A stretch of 64,000 nucleotides of DNA from JL08 sp963765555 (GCA_963765555.1 CAVXWX010000005.1:186001-250000), one strand, 5' to 3'. Shown: positions 41,555 to 50,921, numbered from the stretch's first letter. Notes: a model not told the origin generated them from the sequence alone. Made by a program: numbers and translations.

Positions 41555-41952
41555 TCACTGTCCTCCACATGGCACAGCCGCGCCATTACATATCCGTTCA
41601 GGGCCATTGATCCGATTTGCCCCAGTATCACCCAGATCACGCCGGTGATCGCAATCCCCCATGCCCCGGGCAGGATGGCCAGCACCACCGCGCCAATGGC
41701 AAATAACAGTGCCAGAGCGATGGCCAGCGTGATCATTCCCAGCAAAAGGTGCAACGTGGCCCCTGCCGCATAGGACACATTATAAACCAGCCGCACACCG
41801 CGCCCGCACTGCGGGCAGTTCACGCCCTTGGCTCCGGTTTTCAGCGACATGCTTAGACGGTTGCGCAATGTCGTGACCATCACAAACAGCGGCAACAGCG
41901 TCTGACAGTGCGGACACCGGAAATTGGCGAATTTTGTGCCCAGGCTCATCAT
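41551..41952 (-). CDS. Small membrane protein with zinc-ribbon-like cysteines
   Basis: The 133-residue protein starts with two CxxC pairs (CPHC at about 13 and CPQC at about 46) that could hold zinc. Two or three hydrophobic helices follow (LHLLLGMITLAIALALLFAIGAV and GIAITGVIWVILGQIGSMAL). It overlaps the acyl-CoA synthetase gene and mccB by four bases on each side, so it is translated with the leucine operon. No function is known to me. Confidence 0.75.
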   Translation of the reverse strand: MMSLGTKFANFRCPHCQTLLPLFVMVTTLRNRLSMSLKTGAKGVNCPQCGRGVRLVYNVSYAAGATLHLLLGMITLAIALALLFAIGAVVLAILPGAWGIAITGVIWVILGQIGSMALNGYVMARLCHVEDSE

Positions 41953-43478
41953 GTTTCGCGTGCCGCCCGTGCTTTCAGTTCCTTGCGGATCACCTTGCCC
42001 GTGACCGTCATCGGCAAAGCGTCAAGGAACGCAATTTCACGCGGATAGGAATAGCTGGCGAGATGCTGTTTGACATGATCCTGCAAGTCCCGCGCCAATG
42101 CATCATCCGCCGCATCCGCATCTTTCAACACAACATAGGCCTTCACAATCTCGGTGCGCATGGGATCGGGCTTGCCCACCACACCCACCGTTGCAACAGC
42201 AGGATGGCGCAACAGGCAATCTTCGATCTCGGCCGGGCCGATGCGGTACCCGGACGAGGTGATCACATCATCCTCGCGCCCGACAAAGCGCAAATAGTCG
42301 CCGTCCCAGACGCCCCTGTCGCCGGTCAGCATCCAGTCGCCGCGAAATTTCGCTGCCGTGTCTTCGGGACGGTGCCAGTATTCCAGCATCATCGAGGGTG
42401 AACCACGCCGCACCGCAATATCGCCTTCGCCCTGCGTCGGTTCGCCCGCCTCGTCCAGCACGTCAACCTCGTGCCCCGCGACCGCTTTGCCAATACATCC
42501 CGGATGCGCCGGAAAACCTGTGCCACAGCTAGAAACGATCATATTGCATTCCGTCTGACCATAAAATTCGTTGATCTCAAGACCAAAGGCCTGCCGTCCC
42601 CACCCCAGCATTTCCGCCCCGAGCGGTTCGCCTCCGGATGCAACACTGCGCAAGCCCGAGATCTTGGCACCTTCGGCCTTGAGCATCCGCAATGCGGTGG
42701 GCGGAAAGAACACATTGCGCACATTGCCGCGTTGAATAATGTCCTGACAGCCCGCAACGCTGAATTTCTCCATCCGCGCGGCCACGACCGGCACGCCCAG
42801 CGCAAGGCCCGGCATCAGCACATCGAACAGGCCCCCGATCCACGCCCAATCGGCCGGGGTCCACAGGCAATCGCCCGGTTCACCCAACAGATCATGGCTG
42901 ATGGCCACGCCAGGCAAGTGGCCGGTCAGTACACGGTGCGCATGCAAAGCACCTTTGGGCGTTCCTGTTGTCCCGCTGGTATAGATCAGAACAGCGGGGT
43001 CTTCGGATGCGGTCAGTTGGTAGGGCACAGATGTTGTGCCTGCCTCAAGTGTTTCGGGGATCAGGGCCTCGACACCGAGCCCTGACAGCATCGCAGCACC
43101 TGCCCTGTCGGTGATGACCATCACAGGGGCCGCATCCACGATCCGGACCCGCAACGCATCAGCTTGAAACAGCTTGAACAACGGCACCGAAATGGCGCCG
43201 ATTTTCCAGATCGCCAGATGCGCTGCGGCCGTCCACGGATCCTGGCTGCGCAACACCCCGACCCGGTCGCCCGTCTTGACCTGTCTGGCCAGTACCGCTG
43301 CCAGAACATCGACCATCTGCGCCAGTTCACCATAGCTGATGTCGCGCCGTTCAGGTCCTGTCAGATCAATCAGGGCCAGTTGATCGTCAGGAAAGGCCAG
43401 ACATTGCGCAGCCATGTTCAACTGCGTTGGAAAGCTCTTGTTGCGTTTGGCATCTGTCCAGTTGCGTGGCTGGATCAT
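41949..43478 (-). CDS. AMP-dependent acyl-CoA synthetase
   Basis: This adenylate-forming enzyme activates a carboxylic acid to its CoA ester. The 509-residue protein shows the P-loop YTSGTTGTPKGALH, the EFYGQTECN motif, TGDRGVWDGDYLRFVGR and the C-terminal KVIRKEL catalytic Lys. The start MIQPRNWTDAKRNKSFPTQL resembles the short medium-chain/acetoacetyl group. As first gene of the leucine-type operon, isovalerate or acetoacetate would be sensible substrates, but this is inference. The ATG at 43478 is 137 nt from the divergent ompW start. Confidence 0.88.
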   Translation of the reverse strand: MIQPRNWTDAKRNKSFPTQLNMAAQCLAFPDDQLALIDLTGPERRDISYGELAQMVDVLAAVLARQVKTGDRVGVLRSQDPWTAAAHLAIWKIGAISVPLFKLFQADALRVRIVDAAPVMVITDRAGAAMLSGLGVEALIPETLEAGTTSVPYQLTASEDPAVLIYTSGTTGTPKGALHAHRVLTGHLPGVAISHDLLGEPGDCLWTPADWAWIGGLFDVLMPGLALGVPVVAARMEKFSVAGCQDIIQRGNVRNVFFPPTALRMLKAEGAKISGLRSVASGGEPLGAEMLGWGRQAFGLEINEFYGQTECNMIVSSCGTGFPAHPGCIGKAVAGHEVDVLDEAGEPTQGEGDIAVRRGSPSMMLEYWHRPEDTAAKFRGDWMLTGDRGVWDGDYLRFVGREDDVITSSGYRIGPAEIEDCLLRHPAVATVGVVGKPDPMRTEIVKAYVVLKDADAADDALARDLQDHVKQHLASYSYPREIAFLDALPMTVTGKVIRKELKARAARET

Positions 43479-43543
43479 AGCGTGACTTCTTTACAACAAA
43501 TGGCGCGCATCTGTGGCGCAACAGACGCTGAACATTCACCTTT

Positions 43544-43583
43544 TTGACACAGATCATGTCGCGACTGTGCAGGTGCAGCATAG
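43544..43583 (+). promoter_or_regulatory. FNR-like box and -10 of ompW
   Basis: TTGA, N6, TCAT at 43544-43557 matches the FNR/FnrL palindrome (TTGA-N6-TCAA) at all but the last base. CATAGT at 43578-43583 can serve as -10, giving a transcript start near 43590-43592. The box centre would then be about 40-41 nt upstream, the class II activator position. Confidence 0.45.
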
Positions 43584-43615
43584 TTTTGCGCATAACACAG
43601 ACGAAGGATAGAATC

Positions 43616-44233
43616 ATGAAAAATAAAGTTGTTCCAGTCGCTTTGGCGGCCCTGATCGCCTGCTCGGGTAGCATGGCGTTTGCGCAATCCCAAGGGGATT
43701 GGACGTTCGGTGTCGGGTTGGCCAATGTGAACCCCAAATCTGGTAACGGTACGGCTGCGGGTGGCGAATTGTCGATTGGCGATGACACCCAGATCAGCCT
43801 GACCGCCGAATACTTTATCCGCGACAATCTGGGCATCGAATTGCTGGCGGCCACACCGTTCGAACATTCGATCAGCATTGCGGGACTGGGCGATGTCGGA
43901 TCGACCAAGCATCTGCCGCCCACCCTGTCGCTGCAATACCATTTCCCGACCAACAGCAAATTCACGCCGTTTATCGGTGCGGGTATCAACTATACCAACT
44001 TCTTTGACGAAAAATCGACCGGTGCGATTGCGGGCAGCAATCTGACGCTGAAAAACAGCTGGGGTCTTGCGCTGCACGCCGGTGTTGATTTCCAGATCAA
44101 CGACAATTCCGCCGTGCGTCTTGATGCGCGTTACATCAACATCGAATCCGATGTGTATCTGGATGGCGCCAAGATCGGCAAAGCCGAGATTGACCCCGTT
44201 GTTCTGGGCATTTCCTACGTGTTCAGCTTCTAA
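43616..44233 (+). CDS. OmpW family outer-membrane protein
   Basis: This 205-residue small beta-barrel protein has a signal peptide (MKNKVVPVALAALIACSGSM, cut after MAFA near residue 23). The OmpW-like strands follow with DNLGIELLAATPFEHSI, LPPTLSLQYHFP, FTPFIGAGINYTNFF and the terminal GISYVFSF, ending in Phe as barrel proteins do. Start ATG 43616 has GAAGGA upstream. OmpW proteins form a narrow hydrophobic pore and are regulated by oxygen in E. coli, which fits the FNR-like site here. It is isolated between two oppositely oriented leucine-catabolic genes. Confidence 0.92.
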   Translation: MKNKVVPVALAALIACSGSMAFAQSQGDWTFGVGLANVNPKSGNGTAAGGELSIGDDTQISLTAEYFIRDNLGIELLAATPFEHSISIAGLGDVGSTKHLPPTLSLQYHFPTNSKFTPFIGAGINYTNFFDEKSTGAIAGSNLTLKNSWGLALHAGVDFQINDNSAVRLDARYINIESDVYLDGAKIGKAEIDPVVLGISYVFSF

Positions 44234-44252
44234 GCCGGACACAAAAACAAAA

Positions 44253-44280
44253 GGCTTGATGCCTGCAAAGGCATCAGGCC
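44253..44280. terminator. Bidirectional terminator between ompW and isovaleryl-CoA dehydrogenase
   Basis: GGCTTGATGCCT and AGGCATCAGGCC form a 12-bp stem (one G-T pair) around GCAA. On the minus strand the stem is followed by TTTTGTTTTTG, a good U-tract after the dehydrogenase gene; on the plus strand GTTTCATTTC follows ompW. Confidence 0.85.
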
Positions 44281-44283
44281 GTT

Positions 44284-45447
44284 TCATTTCATCGCTCCCA
44301 TCAATTCGCGACCGATCAACATGCGGCGAATTTCGGAGGTGCCCGCGCCGATCTCCATCAGTTTGGCATCGCGGAAAATCCGCCCCACCGGTGCATCGTT
44401 CAGAAATCCGGCCCCGCCCAGCGCCTGTACGGCCTGATGCGCCTGTTTCATCGCTTCCTCACTGGCATAAAGACAGCAGGCCGCCGCATCCTGGCGCGTT
44501 ACGGTGCCACGATCACAGGCCTTTGCCACCTCGTAAACATAGGCGCGCGCCGAATTCATCGCCGTGTACATATCGGCGATCTTGCCCTGCATCAGCTGGA
44601 AATCCCCGATCGGCTTGCCGAACTGTTTGCGGGTGGACACATAGGGCATCACCTCGTCCAGACAGGCGGCCATGATGCCGGTGCCGATGCCGGCCAGCAC
44701 GACCCGTTCATAATCAAGCCCAGACATCAGAACGGCAACGCCGCGCCCTTCTTCACCCAACACATTTTCAAACGGCACCTCGACCTCGTCAAAGATCAGC
44801 TCGGCCGTGTTTGATCCGCGCATTCCCAGCTTGTCGAAATGCGGGCTGGTGGAAAAGCCGGTCATGGTTTTTTCGATCAGAAACGCCGTCATCCCCTTGG
44901 CCCCTGCATCGGGATCGGTCTTGGCATAAACAACCAGCGTATCGGCATCCGGCCCGTTGGTGATCCAGTATTTGTTGCCGCTTAAACGATAATGATCATT
45001 GCGCTTTTCCGCCTTCAGCTTCATCGAAACCACATCCGATCCCGCCCCTGCTTCGGACATGGCCAATGCGCCAACATGCGCACCCGAAATCAGGCCCGGC
45101 AGGTATTTGCGTTTCTGCGCCTCGGTCCCGTTCAGTTTGATCTGGTTCACACACAGGTTGGAATGGGCCCCATACGACAGCGATACCGATGCACTGGCCC
45201 GCGCGATTTCTTCGACCGCGATCACATGCGCCAGATAGGACAGGCCCGCGCCGCCAAATTCTTCGTCGACGGTGATGCCCAGCAGGCCCAGTTCGCCCAT
45301 TTCCTGCCAAAGCTCGGGCGGGAACACGTTGTCACGGTCAATCTGCGCCGCCATCGGCTTGACGCGTTCCTGTGCCCAGCGATGCACCATATCGCGCAGC
45401 GCATTAACATCTTCGCCCAGATCGAATTGCAAAACCGCATTGAACAT
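44284..45447 (-). CDS. Isovaleryl-CoA dehydrogenase
   Basis: This flavoprotein oxidises isovaleryl-CoA to 3-methylcrotonyl-CoA, feeding the carboxylase encoded at 37962-41554. The 387-residue acyl-CoA dehydrogenase has the signatures ALAMSEAGAGSDVVSMKL, WITNGPDADTLVVYAKT and the C-terminal GRIFRDAKLMEIGAGTSEIR. The FAD/substrate region with ...LMSGLDYERVVLAGIGTG places the catalytic Glu as in IVD. ATG 45447 follows AGAAGG and starts MFNAVLQFDLGED. It has its own promoter with a palindromic operator and a terminator, so it is a separate unit. Confidence 0.93.
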   Translation of the reverse strand: MFNAVLQFDLGEDVNALRDMVHRWAQERVKPMAAQIDRDNVFPPELWQEMGELGLLGITVDEEFGGAGLSYLAHVIAVEEIARASASVSLSYGAHSNLCVNQIKLNGTEAQKRKYLPGLISGAHVGALAMSEAGAGSDVVSMKLKAEKRNDHYRLSGNKYWITNGPDADTLVVYAKTDPDAGAKGMTAFLIEKTMTGFSTSPHFDKLGMRGSNTAELIFDEVEVPFENVLGEEGRGVAVLMSGLDYERVVLAGIGTGIMAACLDEVMPYVSTRKQFGKPIGDFQLMQGKIADMYTAMNSARAYVYEVAKACDRGTVTRQDAAACCLYASEEAMKQAHQAVQALGGAGFLNDAPVGRIFRDAKLMEIGAGTSEIRRMLIGRELMGAMK

Positions 45448-45469
45448 GTTCCGGCCTTCTCTGATTTTA

Positions 45470-45485
45470 TTGAACACTTGTTCAA
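45470..45485 (-). promoter_or_regulatory. Palindromic operator at the isovaleryl-CoA dehydrogenase promoter
   Basis: TTGAAC, ACTT, GTTCAA is a perfect 16-bp palindrome lying directly after the -10 hexamer, over the expected transcript start. Its form fits a TetR-type repressor site. A regulator sensing a CoA ester is a reasonable guess; no regulator gene lies in the window. Confidence 0.6.
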
Positions 45486-45514
45486 ATAGTAGAGCCACGC
45501 CCGCATCCGGTCAA
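45486..45514 (-). promoter_or_regulatory. Promoter of isovaleryl-CoA dehydrogenase
   Basis: On the minus strand TTGACC (45514-45509), a 17-nt spacer and TACTAT (45491-45486) make one of the best sigma-70 promoters in the window. It ends 1 nt before the palindromic operator. Confidence 0.65.
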
Positions 45515-45621
45515 GACAATCCTGCGATTGCGTTTGATCCGGCGCACAAACGTCGTTGGGTTTCAAAATTGGCAAGGGCGGCCACACAAAAGCGAATGGC
45601 GGGGTTTGCCCGCCCTGACGC

Positions 45622-46821
45622 TTAAGGGTTTTCGGCCTGAAAGACCGCGCTCACTTCGGCGCGGATGATGCGCGCGATCAGATCGCAATCGTCCAGCGAA
45701 AAGGTCAACGGCACACGCATATCGACAATTCCCGCCAATATCCTGTCGCTGTCGGGCATCGCGGTGCTCGGGGCATAGCGCCAACTGTCATAGCGCGATG
45801 TGAAAGCGACAGGTTCCGGCGCGCCGAACCATTTCAGTTCGACGCCACGCGCCGCACATCTGCGCAAAACTTCAGAAATGGCGTCTGCCGCCCAGTCCAG
45901 CAGCAGGAACTGGATCGACGACCCCACAGGGCGTGCCAGCGTGTGCCGTTCGATCACCTGCAATCCGGGCGTACCGCGCAATCCGTCCTCGATCCGGTCA
46001 TAGCGCGCATTCCACTTTCCACATTGCCCTGCCAGCGCACTCAACTGCGGGCGCAGAATGGCGGCGCGCAAATTGTCCATCCGGCCGGAAATATTGGGGG
46101 TTTCGTATTTGATACCCTCGAACACCGACGGATCAGGCGCAGCCAGATGCCGTTCATACAGCATATACGATCCCGACAACATCACGGCCTTGGCCGCCAG
46201 AACCGGATCATCTGTCACCAGAAATCCGCCTTCGCCGGAATTGACGTGTTTGTAGGTCTGGCACGAATAGCACCCGATGACACCGTGCCGCCCCGACGGC
46301 ACCCCGCCAAAGGATGCCCCCATCGTATGGGCGCAATCCTCAATCACGGTGATCCCGTGCGCGGCGCAAATCGCCATCAGACGGTCCATGTCGCAGATAT
46401 GGCCGCGCATATGGGACAGAAGCAGAACCCTGGCCTGATCCGCCTTGGCTTCCAGATCATCCAGATCAATCGTCAGGTTTTCGGTGACGCCGACAAATAC
46501 CGGAACAGCGCCCAGCGCCGCGATTGCCCCCGGCACAGGGGCCAGCGTGAACGCGTTTGACAGCACCGTGTCACCCGCCTGAACGCCGCAGGCCCGCAAC
46601 GCAGTGGCCATCGCATATCCGCCCGAGGCCACAGCCAGCGCATATTTTGCGCCCGTCAGCGCGGCAAATTCCTGCTCCAGCTGCGCGGTTTCGCTGATTT
46701 CGCCCGCCGACACGTTATAGCGATGCAAACGCCCATGGCGCAAAACCGCCAGCGCGGCCTCGATCCCGGCTTCGGGGATCGGTTCCTGTTGGGTAAAACT
46801 GCCTGTGAAAACCTCGCTCAT
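45622..46821 (-). CDS. DegT/DnrJ/EryC1-family aminotransferase
   Basis: The 399-residue PLP-dependent protein is of the sugar aminotransferase type. The order of motifs fits: VASGGYAMATALRACG (phosphate contact), DLEAKADQARVLLLSHMRGH, EDCAHTMGASFGG and the lysine-bearing CYSCQTYKHVNSGEGG. The usual partners for dTDP-sugar synthesis are absent, so the substrate is unknown. Some family members act on amino acids or cyclic polyols. ATG 46821 is chosen since earlier ATG codons would add a Pro/Ala-rich unconserved part. Confidence 0.85.
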   Translation of the reverse strand: MSEVFTGSFTQQEPIPEAGIEAALAVLRHGRLHRYNVSAGEISETAQLEQEFAALTGAKYALAVASGGYAMATALRACGVQAGDTVLSNAFTLAPVPGAIAALGAVPVFVGVTENLTIDLDDLEAKADQARVLLLSHMRGHICDMDRLMAICAAHGITVIEDCAHTMGASFGGVPSGRHGVIGCYSCQTYKHVNSGEGGFLVTDDPVLAAKAVMLSGSYMLYERHLAAPDPSVFEGIKYETPNISGRMDNLRAAILRPQLSALAGQCGKWNARYDRIEDGLRGTPGLQVIERHTLARPVGSSIQFLLLDWAADAISEVLRRCAARGVELKWFGAPEPVAFTSRYDSWRYAPSTAMPDSDRILAGIVDMRVPLTFSLDDCDLIARIIRAEVSAVFQAENP

Positions 46822-46932
46822 GGCGCGAATGTGTTGCGTGCACCCCGCCGCGTCAATGGCGGTTGGCAAGATTTCAACTTCTCAAAGGGACCCATTCGAT
46901 TTGGCAGCATGACACGTCGACCTTCCCTGCCA

Positions 46933-47598
46933 TCAGCCGATCAATCGTCGCACCACATCGGGCAGATCGGCAAAATCATCCAGCAACGCCTCGGGCTCCA
47001 ACGCGGCCATATCCCCGCCCGCAGGTCCGAATGTAACCAGAACAGACGGCACCCCCGCCGCGCGAGCCGTATTTCGATCCGTATCGCTGTCCCCGATCAG
47101 AACGCAATGATCCGGATGCCCGCCCGCCCGCCGTGCCGCTTCGCGCAACGGCTCGGGGTCGGGCTTGCGCACCGGCAGCGTATCCGCGCCGATCATCGAC
47201 TGGAATACATCGCGCACCCCCAGCTTTTGCAACAGGATTTCAGCCAGCGCATGGGGTTTATTTGTGCAGATGCCCACACCGTACCCTTCGGATTTCAACC
47301 GTTCGACGGCATCCATGGCACCGGGATACATCACCGTATGCACATCAATCGCGCCTTCATAGGCGGACAATAACAGCGGATAGTAGTGATCCAGCGCAGC
47401 AGTATCATGGGCACGCCCCAACCGCGACAGACCCAGCGTCAGCATTGCCCGCCCGCCGCGCAATGCCGTGCCCGCATCAGTCACCGGATCAAGCAATTCG
47501 CCTGCGCCCATGTCCACGAAACAGCAATTGGCTGCCGCAATCAGATCACCGCTAGTGTCGGCCAATGTGCCATCCAGATCAAAAATGACCGTTTTCAT
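46933..47598 (-). CDS. gph: Phosphoglycolate phosphatase (HAD family)
   Basis: This 221-residue HAD hydrolase removes phosphate from 2-phosphoglycolate, a by-product of DNA end repair or of RuBisCO. The four HAD motifs are visible: VIFDLDGTLADTSGDL, GICTNKPHAL, the KPDPEPLREA lysine and VLIGDSDTDRNTA. Similar phosphatases act on other sugar phosphates, so the substrate is probable, not certain. It is divergent from glmU with 144 nt between. Confidence 0.85.
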   Translation of the reverse strand: MKTVIFDLDGTLADTSGDLIAAANCCFVDMGAGELLDPVTDAGTALRGGRAMLTLGLSRLGRAHDTAALDHYYPLLLSAYEGAIDVHTVMYPGAMDAVERLKSEGYGVGICTNKPHALAEILLQKLGVRDVFQSMIGADTLPVRKPDPEPLREAARRAGGHPDHCVLIGDSDTDRNTARAAGVPSVLVTFGPAGGDMAALEPEALLDDFADLPDVVRRLIG

Positions 47599-47742
47599 GT
47601 TTCGCCCTTTCGCTGCCTGTTATCGGCGCTTTCCTGCCGCGATGTGTTGCAGGCCGCAATGTAGTTTGAACCGGCGCGGCCTTGCACGCCCCACGCAACC
47701 GGATAAAACGGGCGCACCCTGATTACAAAGAGAAATCGCATT

Positions 47743-49098
47743 ATGAGTATCGCACTGGTTATTCTGGCCGCCGGACAAGGCACCCGAATGAATTCGGATT
47801 TGCCCAAAGTTCTGCACAAGGTCGCGGGCGCGCCACTTCTGGCGCACGCGATGCAGGCCGGTGCAACGCTAGAGCCGGAAAAGATCGTGATTGTCGCCGG
47901 ACACGGCGCGGAGCAGGTGGCGCAAGCCGCTCAGGAACAGGACGACACCGCCCAGATCGTGATTCAAACCGAACAGCTGGGCACAGCCCATGCAGTGGCA
48001 CAGGCGCGCACGGCGCTGGACGGGTTCATCGGGGACGTGATCGTTTTATACGGAGACACCCCGTTTATACGCCCCGAAACGCTTGACCGGATGATCGCAG
48101 CGCGGGCCGACAATGCTGTTGTGGTGCTGGGGTTTCAGGCCAGGGATCCGGGGCGCTATGGCCGTCTGGTAATGAACGGGGACAGCCTGCGCCGCATCGT
48201 CGAATTCAAGGACGCCACCGAAGTCGAACGCGCCATCACCCTGTGCAACAGCGGTGTTATTGCCTGCAATGCGCAAACCCTGTTCGATCTGATCGACAAT
48301 GTAGGCAACGACAACGCCGCCGGTGAATATTATCTGACCGATATTGTCGCGCTGGCCCGGGCCAAAGGATTAAGCGCCACCGCGGTAACCTGTGACGAGG
48401 CCGAAACACTGGGCGTGAACGCGCGTTCGCAACTGGCCGAGGCAGAAGCGGCGTTTCAAGCGCGCGCACGCGCAGTATTGATGGAAGACGGTGTGACACT
48501 GGCAGTTCCGGAAACTGTCTATCTGTCTTTTGACACCGTGATCGGGCGTGACACAGTGGTTGAACCGAACGTGGTGTTCGGCCCCGGTGTCACTGTCGAA
48601 TCCGGTGCGCAAATCCGCGCCTTCAGCCATCTGGAAGGGTGCCATGTGTCGCGCGGTGCGGTTGTCGGCCCCTATGCCCGCCTGCGCCCCGGTGCGGAAC
48701 TGGCCGAAGATGCCCGCGTCGGCAACTTTGTTGAAATCAAGAATGCACAGATCGGCGAAGGGGCAAAGATCAACCACCTGTCTTATGTCGGCGACGCGAC
48801 AATCGGCGCGCGCACGAATGTTGGCGCGGGAACGATCACCTGCAACTATGACGGCGTGATGAAACACCAAACCGATATCGGCGCGGATGTTTTCATCGGA
48901 TCAAACACCATGCTTGTGGCACCGGTCACAATTGGCAACAACGCAATGACCGGCAGCGGATCGGTAATCACAAAGAACGTCGAAAACGATGCACTGGCGA
49001 TTGCACGCGCCCCACAGGTGAACAAACCGGGCCTGGCGGTCAAATTGTTCGAAATGTTGAAGAGACAAAAGCAAAAGAATAAAAAGGGGCGCAGTTAA
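47743..49098 (+). CDS. glmU: Bifunctional N-acetylglucosamine-1-phosphate uridyltransferase/acetyltransferase
   Basis: GlmU makes UDP-GlcNAc for peptidoglycan and LPS. The uridyltransferase half has the LAAGQGTRMNSDLPKVLH nucleotide loop (residues 8-25). The left-handed beta-helix half shows hexapeptide repeats such as GNFVEIKNAQIGEGAKINHL, and the acetyl-CoA site near GSGSVITKNVENDALAIAR. The length of 451 residues is normal and the C-terminal tail is basic. It overlaps glmS by one base (TAATG). A weak promoter-like pair TTGCAC-N16-TAAAAC lies at 47682-47709. Confidence 0.97.
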   Translation: MSIALVILAAGQGTRMNSDLPKVLHKVAGAPLLAHAMQAGATLEPEKIVIVAGHGAEQVAQAAQEQDDTAQIVIQTEQLGTAHAVAQARTALDGFIGDVIVLYGDTPFIRPETLDRMIAARADNAVVVLGFQARDPGRYGRLVMNGDSLRRIVEFKDATEVERAITLCNSGVIACNAQTLFDLIDNVGNDNAAGEYYLTDIVALARAKGLSATAVTCDEAETLGVNARSQLAEAEAAFQARARAVLMEDGVTLAVPETVYLSFDTVIGRDTVVEPNVVFGPGVTVESGAQIRAFSHLEGCHVSRGAVVGPYARLRPGAELAEDARVGNFVEIKNAQIGEGAKINHLSYVGDATIGARTNVGAGTITCNYDGVMKHQTDIGADVFIGSNTMLVAPVTIGNNAMTGSGSVITKNVENDALAIARAPQVNKPGLAVKLFEMLKRQKQKNKKGRS

Positions 49099-50921
49099 TG
49101 TGCGGTATTGTCGGGGTTCTGGGCACCAACGAAGTGGCCCCCATTCTGGTCGAAGCGCTTAAACGGCTGGAATATCGCGGCTATGACAGCGCCGGTATCG
49201 CCACCGTAAACAATGGCGTGCTGGATCGCCGCCGTGCGTTGGGCAAACTGGTCAATCTATCGGATGAACTGGTCCATAATCCGTTGGCGGGAAAATCCGG
49301 CATCGGGCACACCCGCTGGGCCACACACGGTGCGCCATCTGTGGCCAACGCACACCCGCACAAGGCGGGGCGCGTTGCGGTTGTTCATAACGGGATCATC
49401 GAAAATTTTCGCGAATTGCGCAGCGAACTGGCCGATCTTGGCATCCAGTTCCAGACCGAAACAGACACGGAAACCGTTGCACTGCTGACCCAGCATTTTC
49501 TAGAAACCGGATCAGACCCGATCAAGGCAGCCAATCAGGCGCTTGATAAACTTGAGGGCGCATTTGCGCTTGCCTTTCTGTTTGAAGGTGAAAACGATCT
49601 TTTGATCGTTGCGCGCAAGGGATCGCCACTGGCAATCGGCCATGGCAGCGGCGAAATGTACGTCGGATCGGACGCGATTGCGCTGGCGCCGCTGACCAGC
49701 GAAATCACCTATCTGGAAGAAGGCGACCGCGCGGTTCTGACCCGCACCAGCCTTGAAATCCGCGATGCCAACGGAAGTCTGGCCAACCGCCCCAAGAAAT
49801 CCATCCAGATCGGATCAACCCAGATCGACAAGGGCGGCCACAAGCATTTCATGGCCAAAGAGATCGAAGAACAGCCCATCGTGCTGGCACAGGCGATCCA
49901 GCATTACCTGCAACCGGGCACGGAAACGATCAACCTGCCCGACACAGGCATCGATTTCACCAAATATGACCGCGTGACAATGGTGGCCTGCGGCACGGCC
50001 TATTATGCCTGTCTGACGGCCAAATACTGGCTGGAACAACTGGCGGGTCTGCCTGTCGAAGTCGATGTCGCGTCAGAGTTCCGCTACCGCGAACCACCCA
50101 TTCCGGCCCGTACACTGGCGATCTTTGTCAGCCAGTCGGGTGAAACGGCCGATACGTTGGCCGCCTTGCGCTATTGCGCGGGCAAGGCCGACAGGATCGT
50201 GTCAGTCGTTAACGTTCCTGAAAGTTCCATCGCAAGGGAAAGCGATCTGGTCCTGCCTATTCTGGCCGGTGTTGAAGTCGGCGTTGCCTCAACCAAGGCG
50301 TTCACCTGCCAGTTGGTCGTGCTGTACATTCTGGCCCTGAAAGCCGCGCAAGACCGCAAGACCATTGCGCCAACGGCCCTGTCCGATCACCTGTCGGCCC
50401 TGCGCGGATTGCCAGCCACGTTCGGCACGGCGCTGGATGAGTCCGCGCCGATGCAACGGGCCGCACGGCGCATTGCCGAAGCGCGTGATGTGTTGTTTCT
50501 GGGGCGGGGACGGATGTTTCCCCTTGCCCTTGAAGGCGCGCTCAAGCTCAAGGAAATCAGCTATATTCACGCCGAAGGCTATGCTTCGGGTGAGTTGAAA
50601 CACGGGCCCATCGCGCTGATCGACAAACACGTGCCCGTTGTCGTCATGGCCCCGCGCGACACCCTGTTCGATAAAACCGTGTCGAACATGCAAGAGGTGA
50701 TGGCGCGCAAGGGCAAGGTGGTTCTGATTTCTGATGCCGCCGGGATCAGGGAAGCCGGAGACGGCGTGTTTGCCTCGATCCAGATGCCCGAAATATCCGA
50801 AGCCCTGACACCGATCCTGTATGCCCTGCCCGCGCAATTGCTGGCCTATCATGCCGCCGTAGCCAAAGGCACCGATGTGGATCAACCGCGCAATCTGGCC
50901 AAGTCGGTGACCGTCGAATGA
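49098..50921 (+). CDS. glmS: Glutamine--fructose-6-phosphate aminotransferase (isomerizing)
   Basis: GlmS forms glucosamine-6-phosphate from fructose-6-phosphate and glutamine. The N-terminal Cys nucleophile follows the initiator Met (MCGIVGVLG), and the glutaminase domain has HTRWATHGAPS. Two SIS isomerase domains follow, with VACGTAYYACLTAKYW, SQSGETADTLAAL and the C-terminal KSVTVE. The 607-residue length is typical. No glmS ribozyme is present: the gene begins inside the glmU stop. Confidence 0.98.
   Translation: MCGIVGVLGTNEVAPILVEALKRLEYRGYDSAGIATVNNGVLDRRRALGKLVNLSDELVHNPLAGKSGIGHTRWATHGAPSVANAHPHKAGRVAVVHNGIIENFRELRSELADLGIQFQTETDTETVALLTQHFLETGSDPIKAANQALDKLEGAFALAFLFEGENDLLIVARKGSPLAIGHGSGEMYVGSDAIALAPLTSEITYLEEGDRAVLTRTSLEIRDANGSLANRPKKSIQIGSTQIDKGGHKHFMAKEIEEQPIVLAQAIQHYLQPGTETINLPDTGIDFTKYDRVTMVACGTAYYACLTAKYWLEQLAGLPVEVDVASEFRYREPPIPARTLAIFVSQSGETADTLAALRYCAGKADRIVSVVNVPESSIARESDLVLPILAGVEVGVASTKAFTCQLVVLYILALKAAQDRKTIAPTALSDHLSALRGLPATFGTALDESAPMQRAARRIAEARDVLFLGRGRMFPLALEGALKLKEISYIHAEGYASGELKHGPIALIDKHVPVVVMAPRDTLFDKTVSNMQEVMARKGKVVLISDAAGIREAGDGVFASIQMPEISEALTPILYALPAQLLAYHAAVAKGTDVDQPRNLAKSVTVE

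Noticed and set aside
49060..49100. glmS ribozyme upstream of glmS
   Set aside because: glmS starts inside the glmU stop codon and there is no room or fold for the ribozyme.
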